A stretch of 64,000 nt of DNA from Cladobotryum mycophilum (lineage: Eukaryota; Ascomycota; Sordariomycetes; Hypocreales; Hypocreaceae), in the NCBI GenBank assembly GCA_036429605.1, contig CM071590.1, forward strand, positions 1 to 64,000, given 5' to 3'. Positions within the stretch are counted from its first letter, which is position 1; each line of letters starts with the position of its first letter. Below the pieces are notes generated by a model. That model had not been told where the DNA came from. It worked only from the letters and a program-made list of their open reading frames with translations, and ran no database searches. This document shows, piece after piece, positions 1 to 10,260 of the stretch. The position numbers and the translations under genes were made by a program.

Positions 1-107
1 ACCCTAAACCCTAAACCCTAAACCCTAAACCCTAAACCCTAACCCTAAACCCTAAACCCTAAACCCTAACCCTAAACCCTAAACCCCTAACCCTACTAAC
101 CCTAACC
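1..107. repeat. Telomere repeat tract (chromosome end)
   Basis: Tandem CCCTAAA heptamers mixed with CCCTAA hexamers start at base 1 and decay near 90-107. The C-rich strand reads 5' to 3' into the window, as expected for the left end of a chromosome. The G-strand repeat is therefore mainly TTTAGGG with some TTAGGG; most filamentous fungi use TTAGGG only. Confidence 0.95.
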
Positions 108-1030
108 TGCCCTGTCGCTTCGCTCCCCCTCACCGGGGGCCTAACTCTGCGCTTCGCGCGCTCTCCACTGGGGGACGGGGGTAAACCCCCCTTGTGTAAA
201 AACGCTCCGCGGGACACGGGCTGCCGCTTACGGGTTCGGGGGGTAAACCCCCCTTTGTACTGACACCCGGGCCTGACTGTTAAACCCTTAAACCGTCACC
301 CTGACCCTGACCCTGACCTTTACTCTTTTAAACCCTTTCTATTACACTTAAACAAACAACCACTTGTTTTTCTTTTCTTAAACCTTTACTCTCTTACACA
401 ACTCTTTTAAACTTACTTAAAAACTCTTCGCGGGACACGCGCTACTGCTCACGGGTTTGGGCCGTTACTTACTTTTTTTAACCCTTTTTTTTATCCCTTA
501 AACTTTACTTTGTCTTTTGTGCTCTTTTTACTACGTGCTGTTAAACTCTTTTGCTTTTTGTACTAACACCCGTTTGTTTTTTAAAAACCCTTCGCGGGAC
601 ACGCCCTACCGCTTACGCCTTTACACTTTAACTTAACCCTGTTGTTTTCTGTTTTTTACTACCCTTTAAACTGTTTTACTACACTAACACTACACCGCCT
701 TGTCTTTTCCACCCTTTTTACTTTTACTTTCTTTTACTCTTTACTAACACACACTGTTGTTTACGCCTTTGCCTGCTGTTGAACTTGCCTTTAAACCCTT
801 GTTTTACCCCTCACTGCTTACTGTTTTTTGTCTGTTACTTTCTTTAACCTTACTTTCTTACACTTTTGCTTTTTACTTACTTCTTTTTTACACTCTTTTA
901 CACTCCCGCTACTGCTTACCCTTACTGTTACGCGTTTGTGCTTTGTGTTTTGGCCTTTGGCCCTTGCCATTTTAACTTTTGCTTTTTGTTTTTTGCTTTG
1001 GGGTTTGGGGTTTGGGGTTTGGGGTTTCGA
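108..1030. repeat. Subtelomeric pyrimidine-rich repeat region
   Basis: Directly inside the telomere the plus strand is strongly C/T-rich, with many degenerate AACCC/TTAAACCC telomere-like words. A GC-richer motif, CGCGGGACACG followed by a CTRCYGCTYACG-like block, occurs three times (207-239, 427-460, 591-617). At 1000-1027 a short GGGGTTT array has the opposite strand polarity to the telomere. The open frames here are low-complexity and I do not call genes. Confidence 0.75.
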
Positions 1031-1659
1031 GTTTGGCGTTAAAATTTTATTATATTAATACACTCTCTTATATTTTATTACATACATAAACCAACATTAT
1101 TATTTATTCTAAAAACTTTATACTCTATAAATCCCTTTTATTACCTATTTCTTTTCTTATTTTTATCTTTTACTTTAAATCACAACTTCTTAACTTATTT
1201 ATTTATTTATTATTCTTTGTTTTTTATTCTTATCTTTATATTTAATCCTTTATTTTACTTATTAACCCTCTTTTATTCTTTCTTATTTATATTACTCTTA
1301 ACCCTCTCATTTATAAACCCTCGCTTTATTCTTATCCGAATCAATTTCCTATCCTTACTTTTTCATTCCTATCTAAATAAACCCATTCCCTAATATACCT
1401 TAACCTTTATAACTTTATATTACTTTTTATAATATCTTTTCTTTTTCTTTATTTATTATTATTACTTACTTACTTATTACTATTTTTTTTTGCCCTGTTT
1501 TTATTTATTTTATATGCTCTTTTTATTATATATGCTCTCTGCTTTATTACCCTATATCCCTATCCGTTACTTTACTAACTTATATTCCTTACTTTTACTA
1601 TCTCCTACCCTATTGTTATTATTACTAAAACCCTTATATGACTATTACTAAAACCCTAT
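1031..1659. other. AT/pyrimidine-rich subtelomeric spacer, no gene seen
   Basis: Low-complexity sequence dominated by T, TTTA and CTTAT words on the plus strand. It contains no credible ORF. A similar pyrimidine-rich spacer lies at 4171-4765 downstream of the second helicase copy, so it is probably part of the same subtelomeric unit. Confidence 0.6.
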
Positions 1660-2950
1660 TCTTTAACTAATTTATATAACCTGTAAAATACCCTACACAA
1701 CCGGCTACTTTCCATCCCTCCCTATTTTACTCTCTCTCCCATCCACCCCTATATCTCCTCTAACCTATTATTACTGTCAATCATAACTCTATCTGAACCC
1801 GCCATCTCTAACATCACATACCCCGTTGCCTCCCCGTAAAACCCGTATATCCTCCCGTATACCTCGCTTAATACTCCCTTATACTAATACCCCTTGCCCT
1901 TTACCCTCCTGAACCGGCTCCTGTCCTTGTCTACCGCCTCCCAACCCGTACATATTACCTACGGTAAACCGCACCTGTAACACCCCGAATACACCCCGAA
2001 CCGCCCTTTCTTAAACATCTCCTCCTCCACCTCCGACACGTTGCCACGTACTACTGCCCACATCGACCCCCTTGTCCGGGCACAAATCTATCTTGTGGTC
2101 CGCCTCCGACGCCCCCCCCAACTTGCACACCACGCAACACCCTGCCCACCTTTCCAACTGCCTCTCGAACTCCTCCCCCTCTGCCCCCTCTGACGTAATC
2201 TCGTAACTTACGCGGCATTCCCGCGTGAACCACCAATCGTATGTCCGGCATGTCTACCCCCATCCCCAATGCGTTCGTCGCCACCATTAACGTCCCGTCC
2301 CTGATCCACGCCCTTAACCTTCGTTGCTTGCCCTTTGTTGTGTTGATCTTGTTGTAATACGCCTCGCAACCCAACGTCTTCGCTAACCCCTTGACCCGAT
2401 CCACCGATCCGCCGTATACAATCACCCTGCCCTCCTCATGCCGGTTTAACCACTCCCGCACCATTCGGCAAACCCTCTTATCCTCTTCCTCCTCTTGCTC
2501 GTCCCACCCCGCCTTCACTATCTCTACCCTGTACTCGATGTTCTGCCTTGTCGTTCGCCATCGGAACATCTTCACCCTCGTTACTGCCGACTCCGGCGTC
2601 ACGAACATAATTGATGCCGCTCGGTTGCTCCCTTGGCTCTGCCAAATGTGTGCCTCGATCTTGCTTTTCTCGCATCGCTCGTGTAAATCCCCCTGTAACG
2701 ATACTAACGGTACAATCATAATTGTTGTCCTGTCCGGCGAACAAAACGCCGGTAATATAAACAATAAACTCTTCCTCCCTCCCGTCCCTGTGATCTATAT
2801 GATCGGCCTCTCTATGTGTATGACCGCCTGTATTACCTTTTCCTGCTGCCCCTTGAACTGGGAACCCTTTTTAATAACGACTGGTATAACACTAATAATA
2901 TACCCGCGATTTTGATCACGGCTGAATAAATCTGTGTATAATCCAATGCT
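1660..2950 (-). pseudogene. Truncated telomere-linked RecQ-like helicase copy
   Basis: Minus-strand copy of the helicase gene at 4766-9520, read toward the telomere. The longest open stretch (2051-2764) keeps PLVSL, the motif IV region, and the motif V-like segment VATNALGMGVDMPDIRLVVH. Compared with the longer copy it lacks three internal blocks. One is a 228-bp in-frame deletion at about 2590 that removes the DECH box and the TAT motif. A second, near 2195, removes the motif VI to linker region. A third, near 2870, joins the P-loop side directly to sequence matching 8250-8320. The C-terminal tail (1660-2050) matches 4766-5170. Without the Walker B box it cannot be a working helicase. It may be a subtelomeric relic spread by recombination. 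Confidence 0.8.
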
Positions 2951-3240
2951 TTTTACGCCCCTTCCCTTTATTCTTTTTATTTTTACTTTCCTTACCCTAT
3001 AACTGCCCTTTTTTACCACCTTTTACCCTTTTATCTTTTTCGTCAACTTCCCTTCCTTAATATACTGCTACTTACCCTATAACTCCTTTCTTTACTTCCC
3101 TTCTACCTTTCTATTCTTTTACCCTCTTTTACATCCTAACTTATACTCTTTCCCTTTGCTAAACACCTTTCTTCTACTACTGTGTTTTTAACTATAATTT
3201 ACTTTTTTTTTACTATTTTTTACTCTTTACTCCCTTTACA
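2951..3240. other. Pyrimidine-rich spacer, no gene seen
   Basis: C/T-rich low-complexity sequence upstream of the truncated helicase copy. No motif or credible ORF was recognised. Confidence 0.5.
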
Positions 3241-4170
3241 TTTACTCTTTAACTGGCCGGCCTTAACGACTTCCTTTTAACGGTTTCTTAATGGTCTCCT
3301 AACGGGCTATTTAACGGCTTCTCCTTACGTCTACCCTCTTTTCAACGTGCTCCTTTGCCCCGCCTTAACGCGCTGCCCCTAACCTAAACCTCTCATAATG
3401 GGCTCTCTAACCCAACCGCTTTACCTTTCCTACCGCCTTCACGGCTTGTTCTTGCTTCCTGTCCCTTAACTAACCTTTCTTTTTACGGGCTTTACTATAT
3501 TATCTTTGTCTTATATACCGAACGGCTTTGTTCTTATAACGAACTTCTGCTGGGCTATTCCTTACGGCTACTTGTAAATGGCCTGTCTTCTCCAACTGTT
3601 CTACCCTTCTTGCTTATTTAACGACTTCTTCTTTTTAACCGGTTGTTTTGAACGGTTTTGCTAACGTCGGGTTGTTCCTGGCGGACGGGCTGTGCTTTAC
3701 GGGCTCCCTTGAACTGCTTAAACTGCTCGAACTACTTTACCCTTTCGACGGCCTTTTTATGTTCTTACTGGTCTTTATCCTAACGACTGTCTCTATACCT
3801 TCTGTTCTACGACGGGGTCTCTCTGACGGGGTACCCTTAACCGCCTGTCCTTTACGGCTCGCCTTCGACTGCGTCTTCTGACGGTCTCTTTGACCGGCTG
3901 TCCAACGGCTTCTCCTGTTTAACGGACTCCTCGCACACTGTTTCATCTCGGCCGGCTTTCGCTTTTCTTACTGCTTCAACGGCTCCTTCTTATTGACTGT
4001 TCCTTGCCGGCTTTGCCTTAACTGTTCGTCTTGGACGGGCTCACCTTCTGCTGCTGACGGGCTATTCTCAACCGTCTCTTCCTCTCGACGGGTTGCTCCA
4101 CTTACTCCTCCCCTGCTCCTAACGGTCGTACTTACGGGCTCTTACCTTGTAACTGTTTCCCGCTTTTGAC
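3241..4170. repeat. Degenerate short-period AACGG/GACGGGCT repeat tract
   Basis: The words TAACGG, AACGGCTTCT, GACGGGCT and close variants recur every 12-24 bp across this interval; a clear stretch is 3262-3330. On the minus strand the unit reads CCGTTR/CCGTCR and short open frames are rich in Lys, Glu, Arg and Val. It could be the remnant of a repetitive charged coding region or a subtelomeric minisatellite. No protein family is recognised. Confidence 0.5.
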
Positions 4171-4765
4171 GGTATTTTTACCTCCTCTCTCTTAAACTTA
4201 ACTTACTCTCCCCCTCTCACACTCTTATACACACTCCTTTCTCTCTTCCTTTTCCCCTAATAACTTACTCTTTTCTTTTCCTCTTATATATACTCTCTCT
4301 CCTCTCTTTATACAATTACATTACCTTAAACTCTTTCTTCTTTTCCTTAAACTTCTCTTACTCTATCGTTGCGCCTCCTCTTACTGGGGCTTTTTTCCTG
4401 GATTTGTTTTTCTTTCCTTATATTATTACCTTATTATTGTCTTTTATATACTTTTTATTTTAACTATTTTTTTAATTTATATTCTTATTTTCTTTTAACA
4501 TCTGGCTTATTATTCACTTTCTCTTTTTACTCTATTTTTATTTTATATTACTTTTATTTTATTTTTTATCTATTTTTTTCTTTACCCCGCTATATTTACC
4601 CTACTACCCTACCATTTCACTATGTTTTATTCTTACCCTATAATACCTTTTTTATTTTTTTATTTTATTTATTCTATTCCTATTTACTACTTACTTTTTA
4701 ATTCCACTACCTATTATTTCTTTTAATATACTTTTTTTACCTTTCCCCTAATAATCTTTCTTTAC
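4171..4765. other. Pyrimidine-rich subtelomeric spacer, no gene seen
   Basis: T-rich and CT-rich low-complexity sequence downstream of the second helicase copy. The open frame at 4369-4701 is a Phe/Leu/Tyr low-complexity artefact of T-runs. Confidence 0.55.
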
Positions 4766-5720
4766 CTATTCTACTAATTTACATAACCTGTGAAATACCC
4801 TGCATAACCGGTTACTTTCCATCCCTCCCCATTTTATCTTTCCCCCTAACCATGTAAACATCTCCTCTAACCCACTACCACTATCAATCACAACACCATC
4901 CAAACCCGCCATCTCTAACATTATATACCCCGTTGCCTCTCCGTAAAACCCACATATCCCCCCGTATACCTCGCTCAATACCCCCGGGTACTGGCACTCC
5001 TTGCCCTTTACCCTCCTGAACCGGGACCCGTCCTCGTCTACCGCCTCCCAAACCACGCATATCGCCTGTGGTAACCCGCACCCGTAACATGCCGAATACT
5101 CCCTGAACCGCCGTTTCCTAAACATCTCCTCTTCCACCTCTTCCACATTGCCCCGTACCTTTGCCCACATCGAACCCCCTTATCCGGGCACAAATCCATC
5201 TTATGGTCCACTTCCAATGCCCCCCCAACTTGCATACCACGCAACACCCTGCCCACCTTTCCAACTGCCTCTCAAACTCCTCGCCCTCTGCCCCCTCCAA
5301 CATCTTTACCCTTTCCGCCTCCCACCCATCGTACCGCGCCTCTCGCCTAACCCTCTCGAACCTCTCCCGGATCTCCTTCGTACTCTCTCCCTTCTCCTTG
5401 CTCTCTTCGCCCTCCATTATCGCTATTTCCTCCTCTGCTTCCACGTCCCAACGCCTTTGAGCGCACACATCACACACTTCCTCGCCCTCTTCGCACCCCA
5501 ATCTCTCCAACCAACCGTCCATCACCTTATCTAAAATCACTCTTCGGCACCATTTACCTGATACATACTCCTTGACCACCTCTTCCCATATCTCCTTTTC
5601 TTTTTCCTTCTTCCCCTTCTCTCTCCCTTTTCCCTTTGGTCCACTCCCCTTATCCCCCTCTTGACTCATCATCCCGCAAACCACCACTGCCTCGCTCTTC
5701 GTCCCGTCCCGCCCCCTCGC
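4766..5720 (-). pseudogene. C-terminal part of telomere-linked helicase, frame-broken
   Basis: Continues the helicase core of 5669-7135 after a frame change at about 5711-5722, inside motif VI. The frame at 5118-5687 carries EYVSGKWCRRVILDKVMDGW and a CXXC pair (CDVC), typical of the region after the helicase core in fungal telomere-linked RecQ proteins. A second frame change falls on a run of seven C (5220-5226) and a third on a run of five C (5175-5179). The last frame (4766-5170) has a Cys-rich segment (YSACYGCGLPQAIC) and ends at 4766. Order and content match one ancestral reading frame. Breaks on homopolymers suggest assembly indels, but true decay cannot be excluded. Confidence 0.75.
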
Positions 5721-7135
5721 CCGCTCTCCTGTACGTAATCTCGCAACTTACGCGGCATTCCCGCGTGAACCACCAATCGTATGTCTGGGATGTCTACCCC
5801 CATCCCCAATGCGTTCGTCGCCACCATCAATGTCCCGCCCCGGATCCACGCCCTTAACCTCCGTTGCTTGCCCTCCGTTGTGTCTATCTTGTTGTAATAC
5901 GCCTCGCAACCCAACGCCGACGCCAACCCCTTGACTCGCTCCACCGATCCGCCGTACACAATCGCCCTGCCCCCCTCGTGCCGGTTCAACCACTCCCGCA
6001 CTATTCGGCAAACCCTCTTGTCTTCCTCCTTCTCCTGCTCGTCCCACCCTGCCTTGATAATCTCCACCCTGTACTCGATGTTCTGCCTTGTCGTTCGCGA
6101 TCGAAACATCTTCACCCTTGTCGCTGATAACACCGCCACCTTGAAAAACTCCTCCTCGTCACCCGGCGCCAATGTTGCTGTTAAAAACACCTTCTGTACC
6201 CCCCAATCTCGCAACGTTTCCCCCAACTGCCGTAACTGCGGCCTGAACTTGTCGCCTCCGTCCAATAAAATATGACACTCATCCACCACTACCCGGTCTA
6301 ATGCCTGCCGCGCCTGTAATCGGTTGACGAAATCCCGGAACCCCTTTGTCACCGCCGACTCCGGCGTCACGAACACAATCGATGCCGCTCGGTTGCTCTG
6401 CTGGCTTTGCCAAATGTGCGCCTCGATCTTGCTCTTGTCGCATCGCTCGTGTAAATCCCCCCGTAATGATACTAACGGCACAATCACGATCGTCGTCCCG
6501 TCCGGCGAACAAAACGCCGGCAACATAAACGACAAACTCTTTCCCCCTCCCGTCCCCGTGATCTGTATGATCGGGCTCTCCCCCTGTATAATCGCCCGGA
6601 TCACCTTTTCCTGCTGCCCCCTGAACTCGGAACCCTCCCCCATCATCATCCGCAACTGGCCCCGCACGTCCACTCGCTGCAATCGCGCGAATCGCCGGAA
6701 CCGTGCCTCCTCTCGCGGCCCGTCAAACACATCGCGCCGTCGCTTGCCCGTCGCCCCTCCCCCTGGACCGCCCCAATCGCCCTCCCCGAACCCTAAAAAT
6801 CGGTGCCACAACCGGCTGACCATCTGGAACTTGTCTCGTTCCTTCTGCGTCCCCGAATCCCCTTGCTCCAATAACCGCGCGTAAATCATCCCCGCCACGT
6901 GTGTCCCGTGCCCGGCTTGTAAATCCCACGGGTTATCCCCAATCTCATCCCCGTCCTCCTCGTCTTCGCCCCCTCTCCCCTTTGCCCCCATGACTGGTTC
7001 AAATACCGGTTGGCGATCGCAATCGCAATGTGACGCCATGCGCTGATGTTCAACCTCTTCCCTAACAATCGCTCGCTCGCCCGCTGCATGATGCGTCTCA
7101 CCCGGTCCGATGTCCATTTGCGCTCCTTGACCCAA
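5669..7135 (-). CDS. Telomere-linked RecQ-like helicase, catalytic core segment
   Basis: This 488-codon open segment holds the superfamily 2 ATPase core of a RecQ-type DNA helicase that would unwind DNA at chromosome ends. Motif I is TGTGGGKSLSF, Ia is VPLVSLRGDL, II is VVVDECHILLD, III is FLTATL, V is NALGMGVDIPDI, and VI begins YVQESGR and is then cut by a frame change. Before the core, NPWDLQAGHGTHVAGMIYAR and a segment with MVSRLWHRFLGFG are typical of fungal subtelomeric helicases. The segment lies in frame order with 7514-9520 upstream and 4766-5720 downstream, and none is a complete protein alone. Its GC content is much higher than the RIPed blocks. Such genes are normally found within 10 kb of fungal telomeres, as here. 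The true amino end is not the first Met of this frame, since homology continues upstream in another frame. Confidence 0.85.
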   Translation of the reverse strand: MGQGAQMDIGPGETHHAAGERAIVREEVEHQRMASHCDCDRQPVFEPVMGAKGRGGEDEEDGDEIGDNPWDLQAGHGTHVAGMIYARLLEQGDSGTQKERDKFQMVSRLWHRFLGFGEGDWGGPGGGATGKRRRDVFDGPREEARFRRFARLQRVDVRGQLRMMMGEGSEFRGQQEKVIRAIIQGESPIIQITGTGGGKSLSFMLPAFCSPDGTTIVIVPLVSLRGDLHERCDKSKIEAHIWQSQQSNRAASIVFVTPESAVTKGFRDFVNRLQARQALDRVVVDECHILLDGGDKFRPQLRQLGETLRDWGVQKVFLTATLAPGDEEEFFKVAVLSATRVKMFRSRTTRQNIEYRVEIIKAGWDEQEKEEDKRVCRIVREWLNRHEGGRAIVYGGSVERVKGLASALGCEAYYNKIDTTEGKQRRLRAWIRGGTLMVATNALGMGVDIPDIRLVVHAGMPRKLRDYVQESGRGGGTGRRARQWWFAG

Positions 7136-7532
7136 TCTGTAAACCCCTTGGTCCGCGCCATTTCTTCTTGCGCCAACCTTTCCTCTCTCCTCTCTTCATC
7201 TTCCTCCTCAATTGGCCCCGCCGCCTCCTCCTCCCCGCTTCTCGCCCCCTGTGCCCTCTCTGCCCTCTCTTTCGCTCGCTCCCCCTGTCTACCTCGCTCT
7301 CCTCTTCGCCTCGGCTTACAATCTCGTCTGCCCACAAAAACGGGCTGCACTTGTCCCCTTGTTTCATCACCCCCTGCACCTGCTGCCAAAACGGTAACAC
7401 CAACCACAAATACCATACCAACAACTCCCCCACCTCCCGTGGCAAATACCGGTGGATTACCTTGGCTTGCCCTGTGCTACGGAAATTCTTGTGGTACGAC
7501 GTGACGAAACACATCATCCGGCTGTGCGCCAT
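6886..7532 (-). pseudogene. Helicase linker segment spread over two further frames
   Basis: Joins the N-terminal and helicase parts. The frame at 7098-7532 starts MAHSRMMCFVTSYHKN and contains HRYLPREVGELLVWYLWLV. The frame at 6886-7416 contains a charged Arg/Glu linker, then KGFTDWVKERKWTSDRVRR and NISAWRHIAIAIANRYLN. Both blocks belong to the central region of telomere-linked helicases, so at least two more frame changes lie at roughly 7250-7330 and near 7005. The first change, at 7545-7549, is on a run of five C. The product cannot be made without restoring the frame. Confidence 0.7.
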
Positions 7533-9520
7533 GATGTTGCGGATCCCCCGTTGACCGTGTTCACCATCCTCAATCCCAAAATCTCCATCGATCGCGCCGG
7601 CTGCCCTGCCACCATGTGCATCAACACGAATAACCGCTCCCGGAACTGCTCCAACACCTGCCCGTACTTTCGGACCGCCTCTGCTTTATATGGGTTCGCC
7701 TCGCTGCCCCCGTTGAAAATCCACTCCCTTTCCCTGCTGCTCGACCCCGCGATCCGCTTGATGATCCAATCCTTGCCCTTCCCCAACCATTCGTTGCGGT
7801 CGTCCTGCAAAAACGAATAACCTACCTTCTGCTCGCTGTGGCTGTCTTCTAAATTACCCCATTCGATCACCGGCAATAATCCTAAACCTACCTTGTCCAC
7901 AATCGTTAACTCGGCTAATAACCCCCGCGCCTCGTCTTTCAACGTGTGCAACATGTCGGATAAATCACCCATCCCAAATCGAATCCGCCGGTGTATAACT
8001 CGATCGCCGTCCCAATCAATGGTACCGTCCGCCACCGTGTTATATCGGATATACATCCCGTACGTTCGCATTTCCATGATCCAATCCATTGGCGTTGGCT
8101 CCGCATCGCGCCTGTGCGTTGTTTGTGTCATGAATCTCTGCACCTTGGTCCGTACGATGCGAAAAACGCCCCTGGCCTCCTCTCGCGCTTCGTCCTCGTC
8201 CATGCCCAAATCCCTCATCATCTTGGCCACCTCGTCCTCCCTCTCCAAATACGACTGGTACAATACTAACATGCGTGCAATCTTAATAACGGCCGAATAA
8301 ATCGGCGTGTAATCCAACGGGCTCATCCACCCTTTATCCTCTTGGATCCCTAACACGGCCAAACCGCTGATGATTGCGTTATCGTAATGGTCCTGCTTCA
8401 TTTGGTGATTTAATAACTTGACCACCATGTCCAAACATAACCGGTCTACCTTTTCATCCTCTACCAACCCTTCTATCAAACCCTCGCTTAATAACTGTAT
8501 ATTCTTCTCGATCGTCTCTTCGAAATCATCCCATGCATCTCCCTGCCGCGGTGTAAACTTATACGGTGGGCGCTTGTTATCGTCCCACTGCTGCGTTCGC
8601 TGTATGACGCATAATAACTTCCTGTACACCTCCTTGTATCGTACCCACGTATCGTCCTCTAACCGGTTATCGAACGGTCTGGCTGGCTTGACCTTGATCT
8701 CTTTGCGCTGGACCTCGAACAACGCTGGTGCCCCGACCTTGGACGACACCGCCGTTGCTCGTGCCTGATCCATCACTCGCTCCAAACTCTCCCATAACTT
8801 CTGCAACACGGCTTCGTGCTCCTGAATCGGGCCTGTTGCTTCCTGTAACTCGATCGGGTCTAACCTTTGCAAATGGGCTGCCCACCCGACCCGATCCAAC
8901 CATGCGTTCGGCTCCATCTTTTCGTTGCCCACGCGGATTGCCTCTTTGGTGCTTGCTTCGAATCGCTCGGCCTGTTCCTGGTGGATTCGCGTGATCCTCT
9001 CCATGGTGCTTTCGCCCGTCGCCGGCTGTCCGTTGGCTTCCCCATCATCCCGCCCAACCTCGAACCATCCGCTGGCCGCGCGCGTTTGGAAAAACCGCTG
9101 GCAACGAACGCCTGTTATCCACGGTACTTCCCGCGCCTGCTTGGCCCTTTTCACGACATTGCCGCCCTTGGACCATTCATTAACCCAATTGTGTGCCTTG
9201 CGGCAATGCTCCTGTATCCGTCGCACCTGGCGATAAACCCGCCCACACTCTACGCATCTTAATCCGTCGTCCTTGGGCTGTTGAATAAACGGGATCGGTT
9301 CGACTATTGGTGGCGGGTACTCGAAATCCTTCAATTGGGCCTGATCCTGAATAATATCTTGGATGTCACCTACTGCTTGCGTAATTTGTTTCCTCTCATA
9401 ACAATCAATCATGGGGTGGTGTTTCTTTATATGGGCTGCCACTTCCTTAGCTACGCATGCAAAACCACATGGCTTGCAAATAATAATGCGATATTCTGAT
9501 AAATAAACAAATGGCTCCAT
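7514..9520 (-). CDS. Telomere-linked helicase, N-terminal zinc-finger segment
   Basis: This 668-codon segment starts with MEPFVYLSEYRIIICKPCGF. It has two C2H2-type fingers near residues 17-36 (C-x2-C-x12-H...H) and 88-112 (CVECGRVYRQ...HCRKAH), the arrangement known as DUF3505/OrsD-like in fungal proteins. A long helical region without catalytic motifs follows. Family knowledge places these fingers at the amino end of subtelomeric RecQ helicases, and the helicase core follows on the same strand. The open frame ends after a frame change on five C at 7545-7549; the correct continuation is in the next frame. The Met at 9520 is the plausible true start, because upstream sequence is AT-rich and non-coding. 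The gene is transcribed toward the telomere. Confidence 0.8.
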   Translation of the reverse strand: MEPFVYLSEYRIIICKPCGFACVAKEVAAHIKKHHPMIDCYERKQITQAVGDIQDIIQDQAQLKDFEYPPPIVEPIPFIQQPKDDGLRCVECGRVYRQVRRIQEHCRKAHNWVNEWSKGGNVVKRAKQAREVPWITGVRCQRFFQTRAASGWFEVGRDDGEANGQPATGESTMERITRIHQEQAERFEASTKEAIRVGNEKMEPNAWLDRVGWAAHLQRLDPIELQEATGPIQEHEAVLQKLWESLERVMDQARATAVSSKVGAPALFEVQRKEIKVKPARPFDNRLEDDTWVRYKEVYRKLLCVIQRTQQWDDNKRPPYKFTPRQGDAWDDFEETIEKNIQLLSEGLIEGLVEDEKVDRLCLDMVVKLLNHQMKQDHYDNAIISGLAVLGIQEDKGWMSPLDYTPIYSAVIKIARMLVLYQSYLEREDEVAKMMRDLGMDEDEAREEARGVFRIVRTKVQRFMTQTTHRRDAEPTPMDWIMEMRTYGMYIRYNTVADGTIDWDGDRVIHRRIRFGMGDLSDMLHTLKDEARGLLAELTIVDKVGLGLLPVIEWGNLEDSHSEQKVGYSFLQDDRNEWLGKGKDWIIKRIAGSSSREREWIFNGGSEANPYKAEAVRKYGQVLEQFRERLFVLMHMVAGQPARSMEILGLRMVNTVNGGSATSWRTAG

Positions 9521-9950
9521 GATAAATGTTCCGTAATTCGCTTTAATGAACTTTACTCATATATCTATAATTAAAAACCCGGGCTTTCTTTCATTATATG
9601 TTTTCTACCCCTTGGCTTATTTGCTTTTTTAAACAATTGGCGTAAAACGTTTGCCCTGGCAACGGATGCGCTTGGTTGATTATGACCCGCCCCACCTTTA
9701 ACGACCTCTATGTGACTTACCGACTGCTTAATTGAATTGGCACTTTGCTTTGCTACGCACTCAATTGACTGCACACTCAATGGCTACACACAATGGCTAC
9801 ATACTCAATGGCTACACTTGGTTCTTGGCCAATTGGAACGGGCCCACTTTTAACGACCTGTGTGCGGCTTACTGGCTGACTTACTGGTTGATTAAATTGG
9901 CCTTATGCGTTTTAATGCAATGTTATAGTTCTGTCGCCGCATTCTTATAG
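9521..9950. other. Helicase 5' flank with short direct repeats
   Basis: Non-coding upstream region. CAATGGCTACAY occurs three times at 9778-9817. A block resembling CCCACCTTTAACGACCT followed by CTTACYG is present twice, near 9690 and 9842, and resembles LTR-type sequence seen at 30.66 kb. No promoter element can be assigned with confidence. Confidence 0.4.
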
Positions 9951-10260
9951 TAAATAATTATATTAATAACTGATTACATACATAAAAAAACATACAGTAA
10001 CTAAGTTCATTACGATCTGAATAAGTATAATATTTATTCGTATGAGAATGAACCAATGATCTAGTAATTGTAATAGATCGAATCGATTCTATTCGAGCTA
10101 TTGTGTACGCTCGAGTCGATTCTATTTAAGCTGTCGAACCTGCTCGAGTCGATCTCGTTCGAGCTGATTGTGATTGGTTACTTTGCCCGAAGCTTTGCCG
10201 TGGTTGTGGTCCAATCAGTAGCTTGCATAACTGTCACTAAAGGTGGGTCTGTTTTCCATG
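9951..10260 (-). repeat. Weakly mutated LTR fragment
   Basis: TCGA-rich sequence (for example GAGTCGATTCTATT at about 10112) lines up base for base with the AT-only block at 46260-46445, differing almost only by C/T and G/A. It ends with AAAGGTGGGTCTG, matching AAAAGTGGGTCTA near 46430. It is the least RIPed copy of this LTR family in the window. Confidence 0.65.

Noticed and set aside
757..1058. Two Leu/Phe-rich ORFs in the subtelomere
   Set aside because: Low-complexity pyrimidine runs, with no start context or domain.
4369..4701. Hydrophobic 110-codon ORF resembling a membrane protein
   Set aside because: Pure T-rich low complexity gives artificial Phe/Leu/Tyr helices.
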